Part shown: positions 1 to 5,522 of the stretch, one piece after another
Layout: every line of letters begins with the position of its first letter
How positions within the stretch are numbered: the stretch's first letter is position 1
Translations under genes and position numbers: made by a program
Assembly: GCA_018262875.1 (NCBI GenBank)
Contig: JADFDL010000116.1
Location: 1 to 5,821, forward strand
DNA: 5,821 nucleotides
Reading direction: 5' to 3'
Origin: Rhodocyclaceae bacterium
GTDB lineage: Bacteria > Pseudomonadota > Gammaproteobacteria > Burkholderiales > Rhodocyclaceae
Notes under the pieces: model-generated
Database searches by the model: none
The model's input: only the letters and a program-made list of their open reading frames with translations
Told to the model about the DNA's origin: nothing

Positions 1-2
1 AC

Positions 3-407
3 GCCCACAAGCACGAGCACGACGCCGCGCCGGCCAAGCTGGAATTGAACAACGGCAAGAAGTGGGCGACCGATGCGCCGCTGCGCAAAGGCATGGAGAA
101 CATCCGCAAGCTGATGGAGGCCTCGCTGCACGACATTCATGAAGGCAAGCTGTCCGCCGCGAAATATGGCGCGCTGGCGAAGAAGGTCGACGCCGAGGTG
201 GGCGGCATCGTCGCCAACTGCAAGCTCGATCCGCAAGCCGATGCGCAATTGCACCTGGTCATCGCCGACATCGGCGAGGGCGTCGAGGCGATGGAAGGCA
301 AGGCGAAGAAGGTCAAGCGCCAGACGGGCGCCGTGAAGGTGATTGATGCGCTGGAGAAATACGGCGCCCACTTCGAGCATCCGGGCTGGCAGCCGCTCGC
401 TCACTGA
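3..407 (+). CDS. Small helical, probably exported protein, 5' end cut by the window
   Basis: The frame is open from the left edge to the TGA at 405-407, so the true start lies upstream; the TTG at 45 is unlikely to be the start because the frame before it already reads as protein. The 134 visible residues begin with a His-rich stretch (AHKHEHDAAPAK) that resembles the linker after a signal peptide. They continue as mostly helical, charged sequence: WATDAPLRKGMENIRKLMEA, then LSAAKYGALAKKVDAEVGGI, a single Cys in VANCKLDPQAD, LHLVIADIGEG, and the ending FEHPGW. This pattern suggests a four-helix bundle. I recall similar conserved proteins in Betaproteobacteria, sometimes labelled DnrO-like, but I cannot assign a function. 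The His-rich start and the lone Cys make metal or redox binding conceivable, which is inference only. It ends tail-to-tail with the minus-strand gene, with 15 bases between the stops. Confidence 0.75.
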   Translation, partial: AHKHEHDAAPAKLELNNGKKWATDAPLRKGMENIRKLMEASLHDIHEGKLSAAKYGALAKKVDAEVGGIVANCKLDPQADAQLHLVIADIGEGVEAMEGKAKKVKRQTGAVKVIDALEKYGAHFEHPGWQPLAH

Positions 408-409
408 AC

Positions 410-437
410 GAGCGGGAACAGTTCAACCTGCTTTTTT
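410..437 (+). terminator. Weak intrinsic-terminator candidate after the first gene
   Basis: Just after the stop at 407, AGCGGG (411-416) can pair with CCTGCT (427-432), including one G-U pair. The loop is 10 bases and a run of T follows to 437. It suits the plus-strand transcript, but the stem is short. The T-run lies inside the last codons of the convergent gene (its Lys-Lys pair), so it could be coding coincidence. Confidence 0.4.
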
Positions 438-1001
438 CCGCTGTTGCGCGCGGAGCGATTCGGCCAGCGCCCGTTTCTCCTCGGCGGAGAGACCGGTGCC
501 GCGCCTGTCGGCGAAAAGCAGCCAGAGCAGGCCGCCGTTGATCAGGACCAGCGCGACTTCGATGTAGAGCAGCGTGGCCACGATCTGTCTCTGGGCATTG
601 TCGTCGAAGAGGAAGTAGAAGCCGTCGAACGAGGGCAGCGCCGCCTTGGTGACGGCGTAGTAGTTCTCGAAGGGCGGGAAAAGCAGGATCAGCACCAGGT
701 TGAAGGCCATCAGCCACAACACGCCGCGCTGGCCGCGGCTGATGCGCCGCCCCGCGCAAGTTACGCCGTCGCGCAACAACAGCCAGGCGATGCCGGCGTT
801 GATGAGGACGACGATCCCTTCCAGGGTGAGGAAGTTGCGATTGAGCAGTGCGTTGGCCGGGGCCGAACCGTAGAAGTGAAAGCCGCCGAAAGTGGGGACG
901 CTGCCCTGCGCCAGGGAAATGAAATCGTAGGGCGGGAAGGCCAGCGCCAGCGCCAGGTTGGCGGCGGCAATGCAGAGCGCAATGGCTTGCTGTCGGTTCA
1001 T
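423..1001 (-). CDS. Four-helix membrane protein with two FPPF/PSFDGFYF modules (second paralogue)
   Basis: This 192-residue protein starts at ATG 1001 and has two copies of one module. Module 1 has a hydrophobic helix (about 7-24) ending in FPPY (22-25), the loop PTFGGFHFYG (36-45 region), and a second helix (about 57-76) containing LTLEGIVVLINAGIAWLLL. Module 2 has a helix at about 93-110 ending in FPPFENY, PSFDGFYF at 123-130, and a helix at about 143-163 with LYIEVALVLINGGLLWLLF. The Arg-rich segment between modules and the basic C-terminus (LSAEEKRALAESLRAQQRKK) suggest both ends are cytoplasmic and the aromatic loops periplasmic. It is colinear with the protein at 1220-1963: FPP and PSF motifs fall at the same residue numbers. 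I recognise no characterised family and assign no function. A strong Shine-Dalgarno-like sequence (1033-1042) lies too far from the ATG unless the leader folds. Confidence 0.85.
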   Translation of the reverse strand: MNRQQAIALCIAAANLALALAFPPYDFISLAQGSVPTFGGFHFYGSAPANALLNRNFLTLEGIVVLINAGIAWLLLRDGVTCAGRRISRGQRGVLWLMAFNLVLILLFPPFENYYAVTKAALPSFDGFYFLFDDNAQRQIVATLLYIEVALVLINGGLLWLLFADRRGTGLSAEEKRALAESLRAQQRKKAG

Positions 1002-1020
1002 GCGGGGCCCCGCCGGCCGG
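1002..1020 (-). promoter_or_regulatory. GC palindromes abutting the start codon at 1001
   Basis: GCGGGGCCCCGC at 1002-1013 is a perfect 12-base palindrome touching the ATG, and CCGGCCGG at 1013-1020 is a second one. The only good Shine-Dalgarno-like stretch (GGAGGAGAGG on the minus strand, 1042-1033) is about 31 bases from the ATG. The leader could also pair 1027-1032 with 1008-1013, which would shorten that distance to about 6 unpaired bases. The palindromes are read directly; any role in translation is inference. Confidence 0.35.
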
Positions 1021-1175
1021 ACTGCCGCGGAGCCTCTCCTCCACCTGTTGTTATGCGGCGAGCGTAGTGGAGTTTGCAGCCGAAATCAATCGGCAGGCGG
1101 TCGGGACATCCAGCCCTCCGCCGGGCCGCGTCCTGAAGAAGTACTCCCGGGATGCCCCAAGAAGGGCTGAACCGT

Positions 1176-1214
1176 CGTCACCCTTTTCCATGGGAAAGGG
1201 GCTGGGGATGGGCC
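1176..1214. repeat. REP-like palindrome in the intergenic gap 1002-1219
   Basis: CCCTTTTCCATGGGAAAGGG at 1181-1200 is an imperfect 20-base palindrome (one mismatched pair), followed directly by the G-rich tail GCTGGGGATGGGC (1201-1213). This layout resembles dispersed extragenic palindromes of many beta- and gammaproteobacteria, where a short arm pair is followed by a GGGCTGGGG-type tail. It sits about 20 bases beyond the stop codon of the minus-strand gene ending at 1220, a typical place for REP elements. No T-run follows on either strand, so it is not a classic intrinsic terminator. The rest of the 218-base gap shows no convincing gene. That it is dispersed in the genome is inferred from form, not seen. 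Confidence 0.55.
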
Positions 1215-1219
1215 GTCTG

Positions 1220-1963
1220 CTACGCGGTGCGAGCCTTGATGCGGCGATCGCCGCCCGCGCGGCGCTCGGGCCCGCGAAAGCGCGGATCGCGATACTTGCG
1301 CCGATCGGGGCCGGCGCCCAGATGCTGTTCATGATGGCCGGCTTCGCCGTTCTCCGGGAGGATTGCCTTGTAGCCGAGGGTTTTCGAGACCTCGGCCAGT
1401 TGTTCCGGCGGCAGGGCCTGCGCCAGTTCGAGAATGCGCTCCCGGGCGGAGAGCTCGGCGCGCTGCACGGTATTGAACAGCAGCCAGATGACCAGGGCGT
1501 CGATGACGACCAGTATGGTTTCCAGGTAGAGCAGCGGGATGAATATATTGCGATTCCGCTTGTCGCCCAGCACGAAATAGAAGCCATCGAAGCTGGGGGC
1601 TTCGAATTTCACCATCGAGGCATACGACTCGAACGGCGGGAAGGCGAGCAGAAGGGCAAAGTTGGCCGCCAGGAAAATGCAGATTGCGCGCATGTAGCGG
1701 AATTCGGGCACCCCGCCCTTGGCGGTCCGGCGGTCGAGGAGCAGCCAGGCGATCAGGCCGTTGATGACGACAAACATGATCTGCAGAGTGAGCAGCTCGT
1801 TGTGGATGCGCTTCCCGTCGAAAGCGGAAACCAGAGGGTAGAAACCCTCGAAACTGGGCATGACGCCGCGACGTATCGGGTTGTCGAGGAAGGGCGGGAA
1901 GAACAGCATCAGGGCGATGTTGACTGCTGCGACGATGACAACGATTCTCTGGTACTTGTTCAT
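1220..1963 (-). CDS. Four-helix membrane protein with two FPPF/PSFDGFYF modules and an Arg-rich tail (first paralogue)
   Basis: This 247-residue protein starts at ATG 1963 and ends at TAG 1220-1222. Module 1: helix about 7-24 with FPPF at 22-25, PSFEGFY at 36-42, and helix about 57-76 (LLTLQIMFVVINGLIAWLLL). Module 2: helix about 91-110, FPPFESY at 108-114, PSFDGFYF at 123-130, and helix about 143-163 (LYLETILVVIDALVIWLLF). Arg residues after helices 2 and 4 predict cytoplasmic ends and periplasmic aromatic loops. Unlike the neighbour at 423-1001, it carries an extra cytoplasmic tail (about 165-247): first a charged helix (LSARERILELAQALPPEQLA), then a basic stretch with PDRRK, GPERRAGG and DRRIK. 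The neighbour aligns without gaps at the key motifs, so the two arose by gene duplication. Only weak ribosome-binding sequence precedes the start. The 136-base gap upstream holds an A-rich stretch at about 2022-2030 that might be part of a promoter, without a convincing -35. Function unknown. Confidence 0.88.
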   Translation of the reverse strand: MNKYQRIVVIVAAVNIALMLFFPPFLDNPIRRGVMPSFEGFYPLVSAFDGKRIHNELLTLQIMFVVINGLIAWLLLDRRTAKGGVPEFRYMRAICIFLAANFALLLAFPPFESYASMVKFEAPSFDGFYFVLGDKRNRNIFIPLLYLETILVVIDALVIWLLFNTVQRAELSARERILELAQALPPEQLAEVSKTLGYKAILPENGEAGHHEQHLGAGPDRRKYRDPRFRGPERRAGGDRRIKARTA

Positions 1964-2099
1964 CTCTGTTTGATCCGTCCTGCCGCCGTCCTTTGCGGGC
2001 AGAGCTTGCGAGCCTGTCGGTTATTTTTATGGCCGAATGGTTTCCGGCTGGAATTTCCCAAATCTTACTGGATCGCCTGCGGGCCAGCAAGGCAGTATT

Positions 2100-3335
2100 T
2101 CACGGGCATGTTCCGATCACCTTGTCATTGGACAGGCGGGCCAGCTCGGCCTCCGGCAGGCCGAGCAGATTCCGCAGGATGTCAGCCGTATCCTGCCCGA
2201 GCAGCGGCGGCGGCAGGGCATGGTCGAGCGGGCTGGCCGAGAGGCGGATCGGGTTTGCCACGAGGGGCACGCTGCCGGCCTCGGGATGCGGCAGGTCGAT
2301 GCGCATGCCGCGGTGGCGCACCTGCGGATCGGCGAACACTTCGTCCAGGTGGTTGATCGGTCCGCAAGGGACGCCGGCAGCTTCCAGCGCCGCGATCCAG
2401 GCGCGCGTCGCGCGGCTTCGCAGGATCGGTTCGAGCAGGGGGATCAATGCCGCGCGGTGGGCGACGCGATCGCGATTGGCAGCGAAGCGGCTGTCGTCGG
2501 CCAGCCCGGCACAGCCGGCCAGCGCGCAGAAACGGCGGAACTGGGCGTCGTTGCCGACGGCGAGAATCACGTGGCCGTCGGCCGTGGCGAAGGCCTGGTA
2601 GGGCACGATGTTGGGATGGGCATTGCCGCGGCGCTCCGGCGCCCGGCCGGTGGTGAGGAAATTCATGTTCTGGTTGGCCAGCATCGCCACCTGTGTATCC
2701 AGCAGGGCGAGATCGATGTGCTGGCCCTGCCCGGTGCGCTCGCGGAAAGTCAGTGCCGCCAGTACGGCGATGGTGGCGTACATGCCGGTGAAGAGATCCG
2801 CCACTGCCACGCCGGTCTTCTGCGGCCCGCCGCCGGGCACGCCGTCCGGCTCGCCGGTGACGCTCATCAGGCCGCCCATACCCTGCACGATGAAGTCGTA
2901 GCCGGGACGGGCGGCATAGGGGCCGTCCTGGCCGAAGCCGGTGATCGAGCAATAGACGAGGCGCGGGTTGATTTCGCGCAGGCTGTCCCAGTCGAGGCCG
3001 TATTTCGCCAGCCCGCCGACCTTGAAGTTTTCCACCAGCACATCGCACTGCGCCGCGAGTTCGCGCACGATGCGCCGACCCTCCGGATGCGCGATGTCCA
3101 GCGCAAGCGATTTCTTGCCGCGGTTGCAGGACAGGTAGTAGGCCGATTCGCCGGTGTCGTTGCCTGCGGCGTCCTTCAGCCAGGGCGGCCCCCAGGCGCG
3201 GGTGTCGTCGCCGCTGCCCGGCTTTTCCACCTTGATGATTTCGGCGCCGAGGTCGGCCAGGTTTTGCGTGCACCAGGGACCGGCCAGCACGCGGGACAGG
3301 TCGAGCACGCGGATATGGGAGAGAGCGCCGGCCAT
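2100..3335 (-). CDS. Class III (CaiB/BaiF) CoA-transferase, SUGCT-like
   Basis: This 411-residue cytoplasmic enzyme moves CoA from an acyl-CoA to a free carboxylic acid through an aspartyl-CoA intermediate. Visible family motifs: LDLSRVLAGPWCTQNLADLG (11-30) with AEIIKVEKPGSGDDTR after it, NRGKKSLALD (71-80), DVLVENFKVG (98-107), YCSITGFGQDGPYA (128-141), and GVAVADLFTG with the expected catalytic Asp at residue 180. GVPCGPINHLDEVFADPQV (321-339) and PPPLLGQDT (375-383) follow near the end. Full length matches the family. The last two motifs and NIVPYQAF closely resemble, from memory, the glutarate/hydroxymethylglutarate:succinate CoA-transferase branch (human SUGCT); the true substrate cannot be read from sequence. 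The start is ATG 3335 because MAGALSHIRVLDLS fits the family N-terminus; the frame stays open upstream to 3599, but that part overlaps the divergent gene. No clear Shine-Dalgarno is present; an in-frame TTG lies nine bases upstream. Confidence 0.93.
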   Translation of the reverse strand: MAGALSHIRVLDLSRVLAGPWCTQNLADLGAEIIKVEKPGSGDDTRAWGPPWLKDAAGNDTGESAYYLSCNRGKKSLALDIAHPEGRRIVRELAAQCDVLVENFKVGGLAKYGLDWDSLREINPRLVYCSITGFGQDGPYAARPGYDFIVQGMGGLMSVTGEPDGVPGGGPQKTGVAVADLFTGMYATIAVLAALTFRERTGQGQHIDLALLDTQVAMLANQNMNFLTTGRAPERRGNAHPNIVPYQAFATADGHVILAVGNDAQFRRFCALAGCAGLADDSRFAANRDRVAHRAALIPLLEPILRSRATRAWIAALEAAGVPCGPINHLDEVFADPQVRHRGMRIDLPHPEAGSVPLVANPIRLSASPLDHALPPPLLGQDTADILRNLLGLPEAELARLSNDKVIGTCP

Positions 3336-3399
3336 GATGGTCAATGTTGTGATGGGTTCGAGTAATATACCCAACTTCACCGGAAAGATCGGATTCCGC
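3336..3399. promoter_or_regulatory. Divergent promoter region between CoA-transferase and ugpB-like gene
   Basis: These 64 bases separate two divergent starts, so promoters for both directions should lie in or near them. The only A/T-rich element is GTAATATAC at 3362-3370. Read on the minus strand it gives TATATT (3369-3364), 5 of 6 to the -10 consensus; on the plus strand TAATAT (3363-3368) is 4 of 6. No good -35 is spaced for either. CGGAA (3381-3385) and TTCCG (3394-3398) could form a small hairpin just before the ATG at 3400. Confidence 0.35.
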
Positions 3400-4683
3400 A
3401 TGACCCCCAAGACAGTGTTTGCCATGCTGCTCGGCGCCGCCGCGATTGCGCAGGCCGCGCCGCCGCCTCCGCCTCCCGAAATCGTTTTCCGCCATGCCAT
3501 GACCGGCGAGACGGCCGCCCTGCTGGTGGACCTCGTCGGCCGCTTCAATGCGGAAAGCAAGTCGGGGAAGGTGATCCTGCAGCACCTCAGCATGGTCACC
3601 GACCCGCATCAACTGCCGCACCTCGCCCTGCTGGAGGACGGCGAACACCAGAAATTCTTCGACAGCCATCCGCGCATGCTGCCCCTGCACAAGGTGATGG
3701 CCGATGCGAAAGAGACGTTCGACGCGGCGTCCCTGTTTCCGGTCATCGCCGATGTCGTCGACGACAACAAGGGCCGCATCCAGGCGCTGCCGCTGGCGCT
3801 CTCGGTGCCGGTGCTGTTCTACAACAAGGACACCTTCCGCAAGGCGAAACTCGATCCGGCGAAGCCGCCGATCACCTGGTGGGAGTTGCAGACCGCCGCC
3901 GGCAAGGTCTACGACATCGACCGCCGCTGCCCGTTCACCTCGTCGAACCCGGCCTGGGTGCTCATGGAGAATGTGGCCACGCAGCACGGCGAACCGATCG
4001 CCCACGGCGAGCAAAGCGGCAAGACCGGGCTGGCGCTGAACAACCTGGTCGAGGTGAAGCATGTGGCGCTCCTCGCCAGTTGGCACAAGAGTTTCTATTT
4101 CCGCACCTTCGGGCCGGGCCGCGAAGCCGACGAGAAATTCATGTCGGGTGAATGCAGCATGCTGACCAGCGACTCATCCCTGTACCTGCGGCTGCTGCGC
4201 CGCAAGCCCTTTGATTTCGGCGTCGCCGCCCTGCCGCACTACGACGACGTGCGCGGCGCCGCGCCGGGCCGGCTGCTGCCCGACGGCGCGGCGTTGTGGG
4301 TGCTGGCCGGCAAGAAGAAGCCGGACTACGCTGCCGTGGCGCGTTTCCTCTCCTTCCTGATGCGGCCCGACGTGCAGAAGCTGTGGGTGAATGGAAGCGG
4401 CTACCTGCCGATGACCGCGGCGGGGGTGGAGGCGCTGGCGGCCGCAGGCGTGGCGCCGGAATTGCTGCGCAAGACGGTGGAACGCTTGTCGGACAAGCGT
4501 TTCGCTTCCGCGGCCAAGCCCAAGGCGGTGTTCGGCATGAGCCGCGTGCGCGCCATCCTGCACGAGGAACTGGAAGCCGTCTGGGCCAACCTGAAGCCGG
4601 CCAAGGAAGCGCTGGATACGGCGGTCAAAAGAGGCAACAGCGTGCTGCAGCCGGCGCCGACCGACGGCACGGTCGCGCGGTGA
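3400..4683 (+). CDS. ugpB: UgpB-like periplasmic glycerol-3-phosphate-type binding protein of an ABC importer
   Basis: This 427-residue solute-binding protein would deliver glycerol-3-phosphate or glycerophosphodiesters to an ABC permease. The start is ATG 3400, giving a signal peptide (MTPKTVFAMLLGAAAIAQA, cut near residue 19-20) and a Pro run (21-26). UgpB-type landmarks follow: EIVFRHAMTGE (27-37), LVGRFNAES (45-53), PLALSVPVLFYNKDTFRKAKL (131-151 region), SSNPAW (181-187 region), SGECSMLTSDSS (249-260), GAALWVLAGKKK (296-307), SGYLPMT (333-339), and the C-terminal SRVRAILHEELEAVW (381-395) with ALDTAVKRGNSVL (404-416). Against E. coli UgpB as I remember it, ligand-contact positions appear kept at Glu79, Ser135, Gly296, Tyr335 and Arg384. 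The early N-lobe segment after VILQHLS is about a dozen residues shorter and lacks the equivalent of Tyr65. Length is near the usual 438. It overlaps the downstream gene by four bases. Substrate assignment is good to family level; no permease gene is in view. Confidence 0.87.
   Translation: MTPKTVFAMLLGAAAIAQAAPPPPPPEIVFRHAMTGETAALLVDLVGRFNAESKSGKVILQHLSMVTDPHQLPHLALLEDGEHQKFFDSHPRMLPLHKVMADAKETFDAASLFPVIADVVDDNKGRIQALPLALSVPVLFYNKDTFRKAKLDPAKPPITWWELQTAAGKVYDIDRRCPFTSSNPAWVLMENVATQHGEPIAHGEQSGKTGLALNNLVEVKHVALLASWHKSFYFRTFGPGREADEKFMSGECSMLTSDSSLYLRLLRRKPFDFGVAALPHYDDVRGAAPGRLLPDGAALWVLAGKKKPDYAAVARFLSFLMRPDVQKLWVNGSGYLPMTAAGVEALAAAGVAPELLRKTVERLSDKRFASAAKPKAVFGMSRVRAILHEELEAVWANLKPAKEALDTAVKRGNSVLQPAPTDGTVAR
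4658..4675 (+). promoter_or_regulatory. Stem-loop just before the GTG start of ugpQ
   Basis: CGACCG (4658-4663) and CGGTCG (4670-4675) form a perfect 6-base stem with a 6-base loop, inside the last codons of the upstream gene and four bases before the GTG. No Shine-Dalgarno is present here. The fold could block independent initiation so that ugpQ is translated only when ribosomes arrive from ugpB. The pairing is seen; the role is inferred. Confidence 0.3.
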
Positions 4684-5414
4684 ACTGGATTTACCCCCGA
4701 ATCATCGCCCACCGTTGCGGCGGCGCGCTGGCGCCGGAGAACACCCTGGCCGGGCTGCGCGTGGCCGCCGGCCGCGGCTGCAAGGGCGTCGAATTCGACG
4801 TCATGCTTTCCGGCGATGGCACGCCTATCCTCATCCACGACGAAACCCTCGAACGCACGACCGACGGCCGCGGCCGCGTCGCCGAGACGAGCGATGCCGA
4901 ACTGGCGCGCCTCGATGCCGGCGGCTGGCACGGCGCGCAGTTCGCCGGCGAGCCGCTGCCGTCCTTCGGCGATGCCGCCGAGCTGTGCCGGGCGCTGGGC
5001 CTGTGGGCGAATGTCGAGATCAAGCCCTCGACGGGGGCGGATGCGGAAACCGCGCGCAGGGTGGCCGCTCTGGCACGGGAACTGTGGCGCGACGCGCCGT
5101 CGCCGCTGCTGTCTTCATTTTCGACGGAAGCGCTGGAAGTGGCGCGCGATGCCGCGCCCGAACTGCCGCGCGGCCTGCTGGTCGACGCGCCGCCGGCGGA
5201 CTGGCTGAAGCGCCTGCGCCGGCTCGGCTGCCTGAGCCTGCATTGCAGCCGGCGCCACTTCGGGCGGCGCCTGCTCGACGAGGCGCGTCGTGCAGATGTC
5301 CCGTTGCTGGTCTATACGGTGAACGATGCCGAGGACGCCATCCAGTTGCTGCGCTCGGGCGTGGCCGCGGTGTTCATCGACCGCATCGACCTTCTGTCCG
5401 GCTGGACGGAATGA
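4680..5414 (+). CDS. ugpQ: Glycerophosphodiester phosphodiesterase, cytoplasmic UgpQ type
   Basis: This 244-residue enzyme hydrolyses glycerophosphodiesters to glycerol-3-phosphate and the free alcohol. The GDPD-family TIM-barrel motifs are in order: AHRCGGALAPENTL (10-23) with catalytic-type His11-Arg12 and Glu20, VEFDVMLSGDGTPILIHDETL (37-57 region) with metal-site Glu38 and Asp40 and the second His53, ANVEIKPSTG (110-119) with Glu113 and Lys115, LLSSF (about 139-143), APELPRGLLVD, and LLVYTVND near the end. There is no signal peptide, and length and overall sequence fit E. coli UgpQ (247 residues), so it acts in the cytoplasm on imported substrate. The GTG start at 4680 overlaps the upstream TGA in GTGA, and no Shine-Dalgarno precedes it, pointing to translational coupling with the ugpB-like gene. 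The frame is open further upstream, but that part overlaps ugpB and shows no family similarity. The first motif has Cys where E. coli has Gly (HRC for HRG). Confidence 0.95.
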   Translation: MNWIYPRIIAHRCGGALAPENTLAGLRVAAGRGCKGVEFDVMLSGDGTPILIHDETLERTTDGRGRVAETSDAELARLDAGGWHGAQFAGEPLPSFGDAAELCRALGLWANVEIKPSTGADAETARRVAALARELWRDAPSPLLSSFSTEALEVARDAAPELPRGLLVDAPPADWLKRLRRLGCLSLHCSRRHFGRRLLDEARRADVPLLVYTVNDAEDAIQLLRSGVAAVFIDRIDLLSGWTE

Positions 5415-5522
5415 CACGATTTGTTACAGGAGTTACAAATGCGCGCTAATTTGCGCCGGGGGGAGGGCGTTATTCTGCGCATGGGGTCGCCCCCTACGCC
5501 AAACTTGAAAAGGAGAAAAACC
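5415..5522 (+). promoter_or_regulatory. Leader and probable promoter region of the gene at 5523
   Basis: GTTACA occurs twice, at 5423-5428 and 5432-5437, nine bases apart, and TTTGT (5420-5424) with ACAAA (5435-5439) makes the same stretch an inverted repeat. Next is the near-palindrome GCGCTAATTTGCGC (5443-5456). TATTCT at 5471-5476 is a possible -10, without a good -35, as expected for an activator-dependent promoter. GGGG (5483-5486) and CCCC (5490-5493) can form a small hairpin in the leader, with GGCGT (5466-5470) and ACGCC (5496-5500) outside it. AGGAG at 5511-5515 is a good ribosome binding site, seven bases before the ATG. No T-run terminator for ugpQ is visible here. Confidence 0.45.

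Noticed and set aside
2076..2094. Possible terminator hairpin after the CoA-transferase stop (GCCTTGC with GCAGGC on the minus strand)
   Set aside because: The stem has a bulge and no T-run follows, so it is not convincing.
1067..3365. Long plus-strand open frames opposite the membrane protein and CoA-transferase genes
   Set aside because: They are antisense to genes with clear motifs, have skewed composition and show no signal of their own.
3154..3399. N-terminal extension of the ugpB-like gene
   Set aside because: It would overlap the start of the divergent CoA-transferase and place the clear signal peptide inside the protein; ATG 3400 is better.
3336..3599. N-terminal extension of the CoA-transferase on the minus strand
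   Set aside because: The extra 88 residues are low complexity, overlap ugpB coding sequence, and precede the normal family N-terminus at 3335.
2182..4086. Very long open frame on the minus strand spanning the CoA-transferase and part of ugpB
   Set aside because: Its product is Arg/His/Gln-rich low-complexity sequence without family motifs and it overlaps two well-supported genes; it is a by-product of high GC.
4296..4679. Upstream extension of the ugpQ frame
   Set aside because: It lies within ugpB in another frame and has no GDPD similarity; the GTG at 4680 gives the standard UgpQ length.
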